Assembly (NCBI RefSeq): GCF_010183535.1
Contig: NC_071329.1
Location: 15,824,879-15,888,878, forward strand
Direction: 5' to 3'
Source of the DNA: Caenorhabditis remanei
Lineage: Eukaryota; Nematoda; Chromadorea; Rhabditida; Rhabditidae
Length of the DNA stretch: 64,000 nt
The notes under the pieces were generated by a model. The model had not been told where the DNA came from. It ran no database searches and was given only the letters and a program-made list of their open reading frames with translations. The position numbers and the translations under genes were made by a program. Below are positions 1 to 10,998 of this stretch, in pieces. How positions within the stretch are numbered: the first letter of the stretch is position 1; each line of letters opens with the position of its first letter.

Positions 1-2149
1 TCTGAAAACCTGAAAAAATCGGCTTCACGTTTTTTGCAGTTCTTTTTCGCAGTGTTGTTGGAGACACCGTGCAGTGTGGTATACTCACCCGAATAGCCTT
101 TCCACATTTTGCATTCGGACACCAACACAGAAGATTATTGATCTCAACGTAGCTATCGACGACTAAATCCCGGTATTTCGTGATGGCTTCCTTATCGGTG
201 ATGTATTCAAGAATCTGGAAAATTTGAATGAATTTTAAATGAAAAATGAGCAATTTTCAGTAAAAAATTATGAAAATCGGACTATTTCAATCATTTTAAA
301 CCAATTTTTTCCGGTTGAACAGATGATACGAATTGGAAAAAGCGTCAAAGGCGCTCCAGTTTCTCTCATTCTACGAAATTCTGGGCATTAGAATACGAAG
401 ACACGCAGAAAGCGGCGAAGGCGCGCCAGATTTTGGTGAGATATGATACTATTGGAATCTGGACACCTATAATATGAGAAATTAATCGAAAACAGTTGAA
501 AATGAGAAATTTTGAATTGAAAACGCTGAAAAATTTACCAGTTTTCTTCGATCATGCGATTTTTCAAACCAAAACCTTGAAAAATTGCATTTTTTAAGAC
601 AAAATCCGCCATTTTCAGCTCTAAAAACAGCAAAATTGAGAGCTGGCGTGCGTTTAGCGTGTTCTGTCCAAATTCTGGCTGAAAATGCGTCATAGGTGCG
701 CCAGATACCATTTCTGAAGTCTCATGTGAGCTGTGGACACATAAAATAATGTTAATCAAAAAGGCGCCAGAGGTACGCCAGACCTCGTTTTTCAGCCAGC
801 AATTTCAGAGAAGTTACAAAGGAAAACTAGTGAAAAATGATGAAAATTGACAATTTCCAGTCGAAAAACTCTGAAAATCTTTCATTTTTAAGAATTTTTG
901 CTTTAAATCCACGAGAAATACCTATTTTGAATTAAAAAAATAACGATTTTTAGTCGAAAAACTCTGAAAATCCTTAATTTTTGAGAAATTTCGATTGAAA
1001 TCCACTAGAAATCACCAATTTTGAACGAAAAATGAACGATTTATAGTCGAAAAGATTGAAAATCGGGTTACAGACTTCCAGCTGATAAAAATCATCAGAA
1101 ATTTTGGATTTTCTGAATAAAATCACCTGAAATCTGACAAATGCGTTTTACTGATAATCCAGGTGTCGTTAAAATGCTATTTTTTCAGCAATTTCAGAGA
1201 AGTTACGAAGGAAAACTAGTAAAAAATTATGAAAATTGACAACAAAAAATATCGTAAAACACAAACCTTTTCGTCCTCCATCAACAGCTTGCAGTCCGAT
1301 GCCATACACTCGATTTCACTCTGTCCATCCTTGATTTTATCCATTATATACATTGTCCAACAGTTATTACATGCTCGATGATTGCATGCCAGCCCAGTCA
1401 ATTCCACCAAATCACAGCAGATCTCACATTCGGCCTCTTCATTCTTCGAATCGAATGTCTTCTTGACTTTCGGAATGACTTGAGAATCGATGAGAAACTC
1501 GTTGGTGTCCGATTTCTCGTAGAATCTCTCCAGTAGGGAGTCCTTATTCCATTTGTATTTGTGGAGCAGAATTCGACAGGTGCCTGGTGGCACTTGAATC
1601 ACTGACTCCACCTCTTCGATGGCTTCGTTCATCTCGGCGGCCAACGCATCTCGTGTGAGCGACTGAAAGAATGAAATGGAATGGATTTTCAAGTTTTTTT
1701 TTGAATTAGAAATCGTGATTGTAACATCGATTTGATGATTTTCGGGGGTTTTCAAATCCAACTGGGGCGCCGTCGGCGCGTTTTTTCAAAAATATGAAAA
1801 TCTTTTCCTAGGGGTATTTTTGGATGAGGAATCCCATTCCGTTATCAGTTTTGACCAGAAACGTTCCACTGACACAATAAACCCAATTTCAGGGGTGGCC
1901 TTATACTTGTGTTAAGCACTGTATAAAATGCTGAAAATAAAATTAAAATCGATGAAAAATAGCCGAAAACCCACTTTTTTTGACAAAAATAACGAATTTT
2001 CACTGGTTTTTTGGCTATTTTTTGCTGAAAATTACGATTTTCTCATCGATTCTCCACTCCCGCTCGAAAATTCTCACCTGATACTTGACTTCGTCAATTT
2101 CTGGCTCCGATTCGCTGGCATCGAATTCGATTTCGTCGTCAGAATTCAT
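1..2149 (-). CDS. Ariadne-family RBR E3 ubiquitin ligase, 5' part (runs off left edge)
   Basis: Exons on the minus strand are 2078-2149 (24 aa), 1267-1662 (132 aa), 89-214 (42 aa) and possibly 1-9; all junctions are phase 0 with GT/AG ends. The order is an acidic N-terminus, a UBA-like segment (residues about 45-75), then a RING1 with ligands C103, C106, C117, H119, C122, C125, C143 and C148. The last exon enters the linker and in-between-RING zinc finger (WCPNAKCGKA). This is the diagnostic Ariadne layout: RING1, IBR, then RING2 with a catalytic cysteine. RING2 and the Ariadne autoinhibitory domain lie outside the window. Family knowledge: RBR ligases take ubiquitin from E2 onto the RING2 cysteine and often act with neddylated cullins. 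An AATCCAG acceptor-like site 16-22 nt upstream of the ATG may be for a spliced leader. Intron 1663-2077 is 415 nt. Identity as an ari-1-type gene is likely but only 198 residues are visible. Confidence 0.88.
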
Positions 2150-2897
2150 TTGAAACGTGGCTTCTGGATTTAAATAATTATTTGACAAAAAATTGAAAAA
2201 AAATGCAAAATTGATTTATTTACGGGAGATAAAAAAATGCAAAAAAATTCTTAAAAAAACAATAAACCATAATCAAAGACCAGATTTGGTGCGAAGGAAG
2301 TGCTTCAAAATTTCAATTTTTCCCCAAAATTACACAAAATCTACGTTCAAAACCGACGAAAATCTTTATTTTTCGGAGAAAAATACGAAACCACAATGAG
2401 AAAAAAGAAGGCGAGAGAGTGTGCTGGGGGTGAGAGACGCAGACACATCGAGAGAAACGGAGAGGAGAAAAATGGCAAAAAAGAGAAAGATGTGGTGTGT
2501 TGGAGGTCGATGGGGGGTCCCACGAAAGAAACAACTGAGATAAGTAACAAAATAAATAGTCTGGCGTGCCTAGGGTGCGCTCCGGAAATCAAATTCTTTT
2601 GTTTTAATCGTAACTATGGAAGTATTGCATTGATTTTTTTGGTTTTTTGGCATTTTTCTTATCGAATGAATACTAATTAAGGTGGACAGGAAGTGTACTA
2701 GACAACATTAAAATTAAAGGAAATTTTAGCAAAAATTGAATGAAGGTTGAATGAATAGTGACCGACAAACTTTTACTCGGCTTGCTGTAGTTTCGTGGTG
2801 GTACCGACAAAATCTTCCTCTGTGTACTGTAGTATCTAGGATACTGTAGAAGCCGAGAGGAACTGGGTTACATTTGAATATGTTAACAAAAAGATCT
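2150..2897. other. 5' flank of the Ariadne gene
   Basis: No convincing exon. The stretch is AT-rich with a purine-rich segment at 2395-2510 (plus strand). Open frames here show no splice logic or recognisable domains. It probably holds the promoter of the minus-strand Ariadne gene. Confidence 0.4.
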
Positions 2898-3039
2898 ATT
2901 GGCACAGCACGCTTCTTACAATCGCGCTCTACCGAAACCGAAGAAAAATGTGTGCGAAATTGAGAGACTCAGAGAAAAAGAGAGATTTTTCAAGGTCATT
3001 TCGGTGGAGCGCAGTTGGAAGAAGGGTGCCGTGCTAATA
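2898..3039. repeat. Short hairpin MITE-like element, family H (copy 1)
   Basis: About 140 bp with imperfect inverted ends: one arm reads CGCTCTACCGAAACCG and the other CGGTGGAGCGCAG, with the termini rich in GCACG/CGTGC. The inner section carries GAAATTGAGAGAC. The same structure recurs at 13957-14097, 22340-22475, 24411-24546 and 24794-24932. Confidence 0.75.
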
Positions 3040-3597
3040 TCTCTCCAAATCTTTTTTACAGAAATTTCTGGTGTAAAAATGGGTATTTTTGTTTTTCTTC
3101 AAAATCTGGTCTATAAACAGAGCAAAATATAAAAACGCAACGGAAATTGGGGAATAATGTGAACTTGAGAATCTACGAATCTCATATTTCTGTTGGTTTT
3201 ATTACTTTTTGTCTTCTTATGACCTCATGAGGAACGAATCTAACCGATTAGGACACTCTGCCAAGAATAATAAAACTTAGATAAACGAGAAGCAAACAGA
3301 AAAAAAACGAAAATTTTAGAAAACTGCCGAGAAGGTAGAATATGAAAGGTAAAGTATAAGAAATGGAGAAACAGAGAGAAGAGGATGACTAAATGGAGCC
3401 ATCTCTGTACACCTGCACTCTCATTGCATATCTTTCTTTGGCCATTCTATGTAGATCTCTTATTGATTATTCTCATTTGGAATCATGTTCTTTCGTTGAT
3501 TCTTTCTAGTATTCTTGAATAGTTCAGAAACTTAGTTTGTGCTACAAGGTATTCAGTCTCTGTTTGGTTTTTAAAAATTCATTAAAATCCTTTTCAG

Positions 3598-3720
3598 AAA
3601 ATAGTTAACATTGAAGATGATATGGATCCTGTCGTATCAGAATGCGAAAAATGTCTTAAAGAATATGGATCCAAATATAATGTTAGCTTGTTTTCTAGAC
3701 TGTCCGTATCACTAATATAA
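3598..3720 (+). pseudogene. Isolated exon-like segment, possible gene relic
   Basis: A strong acceptor (CCTTTTCAG) precedes a 40-codon open frame of normal amino-acid composition, with a D-D-M-D-P-V start, a C-x-x-C pair (CEKC) and a TAA stop at 3718-3720. No upstream donor or companion exon was found in the preceding 600 nt, which holds the family H hairpin. It could be the last exon of a gene lost by rearrangement, or a tiny trans-spliced frame starting at the internal ATG (3622). I do not recognise the family. Confidence 0.3.
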
Positions 3721-3737
3721 GCTGCATACTGTAGATG

Positions 3738-4186
3738 TACAGTACCGAAAGGTTATCAAATTTGGCTGTTTTCAGTGGAAAATGACTAAACTTGGTAGTG
3801 TATTCTGGAGTCATTTGATTGTCCGGCGAATTTTATTTTGCATGGGTTGAACAGAGCAAAAATAGTACATCATTTTTGTAGTTGACCATTTTTTTGTAGG
3901 GACACTATCTTGAAAGTTAGAGGCTGTCAAAGTTAATAGCTTCAAAATTTCGCTAAGTCGGTTTTAGGGAGAAACTACTTTCACAACCTGTAACTTCCAT
4001 GATAGTGTCCCTACAAAACATCGTTAACTACAAAAATTATGTGTTATTTTGGCTCTGTCCAACCCTTGCAACACTGAGTTTACCGGACAGCCAGGTAACA
4101 CATAAATACACTGTCAAATTTAGTCATTTTCAACTGAAAACAGCCAAAGTTGATCACCTTTTGAGCGGTACTGTAAGCCGCATAAT
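3738..4186. repeat. Palindromic repeat, family P1 (copy 1)
   Basis: About 450 bp foldback. The left arm contains TTGGCTGTTTTCAGTGG, the right arm the inverse (AACTGAAAACAGCCAAAGTT). The centre has inverted TTTTGTAGTTGACCA and TTTTTTGTAGGGACACTA segments. Further copies are at 6868-7284 and 10483-10917. Confidence 0.8.
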
Positions 4187-4201
4187 GTAGATGCACATAA
4201 G

Positions 4202-4656
4202 ATACCGTAAAAACTGTATTTGAGGTGCCCCTTTATATGAAGTGCCCTTCTAATAGTGGCGCCCTCCGACGGACTTTTTGAACAATAGAGTTGCACCCTC
4301 TAATTGAGGTGCCCCTCTAATACAGTTGCCCTCCACCGATTTACACTTTTCTCTAATATAATCATTAACTGACTCCGAACTGTTCTCTCACATTACTATT
4401 TCAGCATTTTTCTTGCCAAAAACGTAGTTTGCTATAGAAATTCAGGATTTTCTCCGTTTTTTTACGTAAAAGTTCGATGAATTCGGCATAAAAAACTAAT
4501 GAAGTCAAACAAATTCAAAAGATAGTTGGGTATCGAGGTCGGGCGAATTCGTTGACGAAAAATAGAGGTGCACCCTCTATTTGAATTGCCCTTCCGATAG
4601 AGTTGACCCTTTGAATAATAGAGTTGCATGCACCTCAAATACAATTTTTACGGTAC
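4202..4656. repeat. Foldback element built from a GAGTTGCCCTCT-type word array
   Basis: The ends are inverted: TACCGTAAAAACTGTATTTG at the left and CAAATACAATTTTTACGGTA at the right. The inside is filled with variants of GGTGCCCCTCTAATA and ATAGAGTTGCACCCTC on a loose 25-30 bp period, again partly inverted between halves. No coding sequence is apparent. It looks like a non-autonomous transposable element whose interior has become a degenerate satellite. Confidence 0.6.
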
Positions 4657-5034
4657 TTTCAAAAAATTATAAATCTCCTGGAGGTTCTCTTCAAGACAAA
4701 TGGAGTAGAAACAATAAAAACAATGTTTTAATTAAAAATATTTATTTATTTGGGTGTGCACTCGATTTCATGATACTTAAGGGTACAATTGATGTTCCCC
4801 ACCATGATGTTTCGAAAACATAATAAATAGACGGTTTACAAACATTTAACAGGAAATACCACTCGAAGATCAACGTTTTTTGGGAAACTTGAACATTCAC
4901 ATTTGAGTTTTTTTTAAAGAAGAAAAAAGAGAAAAGTGGAAGAAAAAATATGAACACAATTTTAAGGGAATGACTACTTGATAGAATATGGGATGGTGAA
5001 GGTGGTGAAAATGGAAAAAAATACCCGCAAATTA
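4657..5034. other. Intergenic, 3' flank of the 5035-6533 gene
   Basis: AT-rich and A-rich on the plus strand. No RNA gene or exon seen. The 3' UTR of the minus-strand gene ending at 5035 probably lies here. Confidence 0.35.
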
Positions 5035-6533
5035 TCAAAATTCGAAGTGCACATCATTTGTCCACCCACCATGTCCCGTCCATGGATTCTCCGATTCAAA
5101 TTCTTTCATCATTCTATTCTGCGCGTTGTACTCGTAACTGCGCTTCATCGCTTTGCCGATCCGCGCTGTTGCTCGTCTCCTCGCAATCTCCAGTGCATTT
5201 TCCAGGCTTGTTCCTGGTACGAGTTTCTGGAAAACGGAATGAATCAGTTGGGAAGTGAAGTTTCAAAAACTCACCACCGCGCGTCTCTCCAACACCGACT
5301 TGAAGCAGTAATCAGTGGGATCGCTCGAATCACTGATTCTTCGAACTTTTGAAATCTCTCCATCATCCAAGCTATCTCCTTGACGCTTCTTTGCCTTCGG
5401 AACAGGAGAAGTTTGGATTGCTACTTCTGTAGAAATCATCAAATCACTTTGCTTCTCATCAGAATCATCATCCGAGGGTCCGCAAATCCCAGTTTCTCCG
5501 ATCAAAGTAGACTTTGGAGCCATCGTTCCTTCGTTGATTTCAATAGATCCATGGTTCTCTTTTATTTTTGCGACATCTTGAGGAACTTCATGGCCTGCCA
5601 ATAATTTGAGATCTTCAGCTTCATTGACATCTTTTGCATCATTTGAGGCAAAAACATCATCTTCAATGGTCTCGAATCCCGGATTGTGGAGAACGTTGGT
5701 CCACTCTGAAAAATTTTAATGTTAGGAGATCATAATTGTGGGTGCAGAATCACTATTGTGTTCTTTCCAGAATTTTTCTGAAAACTAAACCCATGAGAAC
5801 TCTGATAAAAATTTTATGATTTAGAAAAGGAACCCGTCTCAAAGGCCTCATTGATAACCGTCCGATGTCAAATTTTTATGGAATGCGTTGATCAAAAGTA
5901 GAGCTTCATTTCTGTTTTTGACAACTTTTTTGCACGGGCGGTCTCTAGCAAGTTACATATCGACACAGTAATTTCTCTCTCAAAGCGACCCGTGCAAAAT
6001 AGCACGGTTTTTGAGATGTTATCTTAAAATGACCATAACTCTCTAGGGAGTGTCCGCACAAAAAAGTTGTCAACAACAAAAATGAAGCTCTACTTGTGAT
6101 CTATGCATTCCATAAACAATCGATATTGTGAGACTATCAGGGAAACCGTCTTACACTCAAAAAATCGATTTATTTCAACTTAATACTGCAAATGCGGCCA
6201 TCTTCCTGGTCCGTACTGTAAATCACTCTTCTAAGTTTTGAAAGAAAACTTACCAAGCCAGTGTTCCATCATTTTTAACTCTAATTCCCCTCCAACAGAT
6301 TCTTCATCTTCCGTCGATCTTTCCTCTTCTTCCCCTACCTCCCCTATATTCCAGGTGTCCGCCGGAGAAGAAAAATCTACATTATACACTGAAAAATGAT
6401 TTTCAGCCTCCTCAGATGACCCCTTCTGAAGAGGGGAACTGGTCGGACACTTTGTAGAATCATCAACCAGTTTTTCCTGGATTTCCGTGCACAAATTCTC
6501 CATTGAAATTTGTTGAACCATTATTTGTTCCAC
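5035..6533 (-). CDS. Three-exon gene of unknown function, 300 aa
   Basis: Exons: 6254-6533 (ATG at 6533), 5275-5705, 5035-5226. Phases close exactly (280+431+192 nt) and all introns are GT-AG. The first exon is acidic (EVGEEEERSTEDEESVGGE at roughly residues 66-84) and begins with Met/Gln-rich sequence. The middle has acidic and Ser-rich stretches (PSDDDSDEKQSD) followed by a basic patch (KAKKRQ). The C-terminal exon has a basic amphipathic helix (LEIARRRATARIGKAMKRS) and ends WTGHGGWTNDVHFEF. No signal peptide, membrane segment or known domain is apparent. The basic patches would fit a nuclear protein, but that is inference. Intron 1 (5706-6253) carries a P2-type palindromic repeat. Exon structure is confident; function is unknown. 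Confidence 0.72.
5875..6128. repeat. Palindromic repeat, family P2 (in intron 5706-6253)
   Basis: Inverted halves: AGAGCTTCATTTCTGTTTTT near 5902 versus AAAAATGAAGCTCTACTT near 6080, around a centre with GTTACATATCGAC and ACTCTCTAGGGAGTGTCCG. Same family as 13496-13953 and 28519-28944. Confidence 0.7.
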
Positions 6534-6867
6534 AGTAAATTATGTGACTGAAAAAAGAAACATTTGAGAGAATCAGAGAAGGAAAATCTCACAATTTATA
6601 CTGGAAGAAAACGATGAAGAGGAATACGGTAAAAACTGATCGATTGCCTCTGAAGAAAGATACTTCCCACACGACACTCAATATACGTCCTCTGGTATAA
6701 GACTGAATCGGAATGCGGACCGCACGCCAACTACCTGTGTTCTTCCCCTTTTGGGCCTATTTGGCAGTCGATACAAGACAAATATTGGACCGACCATCCG
6801 CCAGATGACGTTAAAAGTGGGTACAACATCGGCATGTTATACTGTAGCCACCCGGCTGTCATCTTTC
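6534..6867. other. Upstream flank with relic inverted segment
   Basis: No exon recognised. The part at about 6790-6867 (ACATCGGCATGTTATACTG, GCCACCCGGCTGTCATCTTT) is matched in inverse at 10918-10998. It is the outer flank of the P1 repeat and shows that the P1 element here is larger than its palindromic core. Confidence 0.5.
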
Positions 6868-7284
6868 AAAAGGCTATCAACATTGGCTGTTTTCGATGGA
6901 AAATGACTAACTATAAGTTTGACAGTGTATTTCGGCGTCACCTGATTGTCCAATAAACATAATTTTGTTTTGGTTGGACAGAGCAAAAATAGCACATCAT
7001 TTTTGTAGTTGATCATTTTTTTGTAGGGACACTACTATGGAAGTTACAGGTTGTCAAAGTGAAAAGCTCCGAAATTTCGTCGGTTTTGGGAAGACGTGTA
7101 ACTTTCAAGATGTTGCCCCTACAAAAAAATGGTCAACTACAAAAATTATGTACTATTTTTGTTTTTTCCAACCCATTCAAAATAAAGTTTGTCGGACATT
7201 CAGGTGACACTGAAATACACTGTCAAATTTGGTCATTTTTCACTAAAAACAGCCAAAGTTGATAGCCATTTGAGCGGTACTGTA
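6868..7284. repeat. Palindromic repeat, family P1 (copy 2)
   Basis: Foldback with arms GGCTATCAACATTGGCTG and CAGCCAAAGTTGATAGCC, and the same TTTTTGTAGTTGA centre as the other P1 copies. Confidence 0.8.
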
Positions 7285-7824
7285 CATCGTTTGGTTTGAA
7301 GTTTCAATTATTTATTAAGGATTACAAGGGCAAATAATAGGGCGCCAATTTTATCACCCTACTCGAGGTGGGACTTCCATGTAAAAGGCAGGATGTGCCA
7401 TTCCTGGTCCGCTCTCTCAGACTTACAAAAAAATTTTATCAAACGTAAAAACTGCTATTTTTCTTCCGGAAGATAGATACCATATTTTATACTTTATTCT
7501 TAAATAAAACATATTTTTTAGCATTACCGGATCAAATAATTTTTTTGAATTTTACGCGGACTATGACTTGAAGCATACTTGTGTTCAAAAAATACGTATA
7601 TTTGTTGACTAGCCAAAAGCATAACGTGTTTTTTTGGGAAGGGGCCGGATGCTATCGACAGTATCTGTGGTCCGCTGACCTACAGTATCCCTGAGACCCT
7701 GAGAACCGTTCACACATGATGACGTGGCAGATGGCATCGGGCCCCACCTCTTTTCCTCTCTCCCCTACACAACCAACCCAATAGACCCCTCATTTTTCTC
7801 TCATTCCTTCCCCACACAGCGACG
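7285..7824. other. Upstream region of the 7825-8776 gene
   Basis: No coding exon. It includes a pyrimidine-rich stretch (7740-7820) and an acceptor-like CCACACAG ending 5 nt before the start codon, which may receive a spliced leader. Confidence 0.4.
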
Positions 7825-8776
7825 ATGACTCCCCCACTCTCTTATCCTGCACTAAAATCTGTATTGGAGTATGTGGTGGTTGAAAAACGGTAAGTAATCT
7901 TGGAGTTTTTAGATTCCCAGATAATTAAAATTTCAGAATCCACCTCACATCCCGAAGCAAATTCCTTCAACGAATCGATAAGACAATACCTGTCTACGCG
8001 AAATCTATTCGTGCATGGGGAGACAATGTGAAACTAAACAGTTTGTTATTCACAGGGAAAAATAATTATCACCGAGCGGAAGATGAGATGAATGGAATGT
8101 TATTGATAAGTTATTTAAGAGGAAGATCAAGTATCAATGTGAATTTGGCTGTCTTCTCCACAGTCAACACTTCTCAAGATATTCCTGTGAAACTTGACTT
8201 GACAATTAACAAATTGCAAACTATCTGCTGTAATCTGGAAGTTGTGCTCTCAATGATCAATTCTCGCAGCCTTCCACTTACAGAGTTTTCCACGATCATC
8301 GATAAGCCCACTAACGTCGACCTTGAAATAGTTCGTTCCGCCAAAAATGTCATTTTTAGCACAAGCGATAAAGTAATCGGTCTTGAGAAGCTTTCGAACA
8401 AAAGTGTTAGGTTCCGAGTTGATGGTCTGCACACAAATACAGTCGCAAAAATTATAAAATATTGGGTGCAAAATGGAAAAGAAGTTGGGACGGAGTTTAC
8501 GATATCTTATTCCACGAATTTGGATCTCAGTTTAGTGGTGGCTAATTTGCAAGAACAGTTCCACAAAACTCGAGGATATTCGGAGGCAATCAATGAACAG
8601 TAAACAGTGACTTATTAAAAGTATTTTATAATTCTTTATTGCTTTTCAGTTCTCGCTCCGGCTTCTGCATTCAATTGAGTTCTACCTCAAAGCTTATTGT
8701 CCATGGGATGGAGAAACTAGAGGTCAATGGGCATGATGTATACAACTTGGTCTTGAAAATTGTGTTATCTCATTAA
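7825..8776 (+). CDS. DUF3557-like protein, 284 aa
   Basis: Exons: 7825-7889, 7937-8599, 8650-8776. Phases close (65+663+127 nt). The N-terminus has the family signature: LSYPALKSVLEY, then after a phase-2 intron RIHLTSRS, then a DKTIPVY motif. The 65-nt first exon with its intron inside an Arg codon is shared with four genes at 54-63.5 kb. I recognise this as the Caenorhabditis DUF3557 family, soluble proteins of unknown function with an F-box-like LSYPSLKCVLEY start; the Pfam name is from memory. The body is shorter than in the paralogues: the usual acidic or basic insertion after the first 70 residues is reduced to one ED-containing linker. The C-terminal exon lacks the common KLE(M/V)MP ending. 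It may be divergent or recently decayed, but no frame break is seen. Confidence 0.75.
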
Positions 8777-9139
8777 CTGTTATGTTTTTACACATTTTTG
8801 TAATTTTTGCTCTAATATGACATCAGTATTTAACCAACCAAAGATCTACATATTATCTTACATTAATTAACCAATTAACCAATTTTCTATTGTTCTGCTA
8901 AACTCAATCAAATAAATCTTGTTTTCTGCATTTATTATCCGTTCAATTCGTTCTCTATTAAAAAACAACTGATGAAAGATTGTCAGAACTCCTTCTCCTA
9001 CCTATTTACCAACTACTAGACAAAGTATCTAGATCCGTTCTATATGACTTCAAAACTATGTTTTAAATGAAAGAATGATATAAAATACTGTGACCATACC
9101 CATATTCCAAAAGTGGGGAGAGTAAAGAAGGAGTACTGT
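8777..9139. other. 3' flank, no gene seen
   Basis: AT-rich. An AATAAA at about 8909 could serve as polyadenylation signal for the preceding gene. Nothing else recognised. Confidence 0.4.
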
Positions 9140-10020
9140 AAAAATATTCTTCTAAATATGAAGAGGGCCATGGGATAAAGAGATTGGAAGCTTGGAAGAT
9201 GGAGAAGAAAAATCAAGAATCTACATGATATTATGTAAAGACATGAGTATACGTAACATCTTCTACAAGAGAAGACATGCAAGTTATTGGAAGAGGAGAA
9301 GAGGTGAACGACGATCCAGCAGAAAAGAAAAAGTCTGATTGAGGCGACCTCACAAAAAACCAGGAAGGACAATGACCACTGGTCACGAAAATCACCAACT
9401 GTCCAAAAATTGGAGGTCTCTATATTATTGAACTCAAAATATCAGGAGAGTGGAGGAGGGTACAGACAAGCAGAGACTGTAGACGTGGAAAAGAACGTCC
9501 CAAAAGGTGACTGTCTCTGTCTGTGTGTCTGTGTGTCACGATTTGTTTGTTTAGCCAAATAATATGCATCCTTAATTTTGTTACTGGTTTCCTTGAAACT
9601 TTGTCTAGATAGTCATGGAACATTTATTAGATTTCATCAAGCTAATCAAGAAATCGTTTACTAAACTCGATTGTTTGTGAGGTGTGAACGAACAGAATGA
9701 CATGATGAAGTACATTTGGAGTACTGCGATTATGTCATTCGAGAGAATAAGCAAATTTATTACAGCTTCTCGCGTGCGCTGGTAGCAAAACAGATAATAT
9801 GAAACAGAAATGCAAAGAAATAAGTTCAATTATAAAAAGAGGTTTTGAATGCTCCGACGTTGACTTCTTGAATTACTGAGGCAGCTACCGAAAAGTTGGA
9901 TTTTTTAAGAAAAACTATTGAAAGCGTTGTCCTGAGTACTGTATTTATAAGAAATGGTTTGACTGAAAGACAAGACCACGCGGGTATCAGGAACCCAAAT
10001 TCCCGATTCCGGCTAGCCCA
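9140..10020. repeat. Left arm of a large inverted duplication
   Basis: About 880 bp that reappears in reverse complement at 11789-12790. Matching landmarks are ATGAAGAGGGCCATGG (9158), GTCTGTGTGTCTGTGTGTC (9516), CTTCTCGCGTGCGCTGGTAG (9766) and CACGCGGGTATCAGGAACCC (9978). Identity looks high with scattered substitutions and small indels. No open frame here has protein-like features. Confidence 0.85.
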
Positions 10021-10038
10021 AGTCTTTCAGATCTATTT

Positions 10039-10413
10039 TTGATCTACGGGAAAACCAGTGATACCAAAACACCCTTCGGACATTTTCAACTGAAAAAAAG
10101 CAAAACGGTACTGTACTTTGGTGAAAATATCTTCACGTTCCTTGTCTCTATGATCAAATTTCAAAGATCGGTGACTCACTCACATCTCAAAAATCTGAAC
10201 ACCACAAAGCCATTCCCATATTTTCATGCAAATTTTGTGAACTCTGAACATTATATGTTTACCAACAAATATGGGTATAAAAACAGTAAAGAGTTCCTCA
10301 AAAATCCTATTCCAGTTCTTCTGATGCATATTCTCACTAATATTCTCTATATCATTTTCATCATCTCAGCTGTCATCCGTGCTCATGGGAAGCGTTTTAG
10401 AGCAAGAACTTAA
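10039..10413 (+). CDS. Possible small ORF with C-terminal membrane segment
   Basis: A 124-codon open frame between the arms of the inverted duplication. The first third overlaps repeat-like sequence. The last 35 residues form a credible single transmembrane helix (PVLLMHILTNILYIIFIISA) followed by a basic tail (HGKRFRART). AATAAATT follows at about 10452. No acceptor, paralogue or recognised domain supports it. It may be the last exon of a captured or decayed membrane protein rather than a working gene. Confidence 0.25.
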   Translation: MIYGKTSDTKTPFGHFQLKKSKTVLYFGENIFTFLVSMIKFQRSVTHSHLKNLNTTKPFPYFHANFVNSEHYMFTNKYGYKNSKEFLKNPIPVLLMHILTNILYIIFIISAVIRAHGKRFRART

Positions 10414-10482
10414 AAATTGGATTTTATGAAATTTCCGTTGTTATCCTTAATAAATTATTAAAATTTCAAACCGAACTGATGT

Positions 10483-10917
10483 ACAGTACCACTCAAAAGG
10501 TTATCAACTTTGGCTGTTTTTAGTGGGAAATGACCAGCTTTGACAGTGTACTTCGGTTTCACCCGATTGTCCGATAAACTCCATTTTGTATAGGTTGGAC
10601 AGTGCCAAAATAGCACATTATTTTTGTAGTTGACCACTTTTTTGTAGAGACACTCTTATGAAAGTTACAGGTTGTCGAAGTAGTTTCTTTCTAAAACCGG
10701 CTTAGCGAAATTTTGGAGCTTTTCACTTTGACAACCTGTAACTTTCAAGATAGTGTCCCTTCAAAAAAATGATCAACAACAAAAATGATCTGCTATTTTT
10801 GCTCTGTTCAACCCATACGAAATAAAATTCATCGGACAATTAGGCGACACCGAAATACACAGTCAAAGGTGGTCATTTTCTACTGAAAACAGCAAAGTTG
10901 ATAACCTTTTGAGCGCT
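10483..10917. repeat. Palindromic repeat, family P1 (copy 3)
   Basis: Arms GGTTATCAACTTTGGCTG and CAGCAAAGTTGATAACC. It sits between the arms of the large inverted duplication. Its right flank (10918-10998) is the inverse of 6790-6870. Confidence 0.8.
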
Positions 10918-10998
10918 TCCACAAGAAAGATGACAGCCGGGTGGCTACAGTATAACACGCCGATGTTGTACCCGCTCTTAACGTCACTTTTGAAACGG

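Noticed and set aside
535..759. Open frame in the large intron of the Ariadne gene
   Set aside because: No splice signals or domain. The region is intronic between phase-matched exons.
2300..2680. 126-codon plus-strand frame and overlapping minus-strand frames upstream of the Ariadne gene
   Set aside because: Low-complexity purine-rich DNA opens frames on both strands. No recognisable composition or splice logic.
9516..9540. GTCTGTGTGTCTGTGTGTC microsatellite as a regulatory site
   Set aside because: Short simple repeat within the inverted duplication, with no supporting context.
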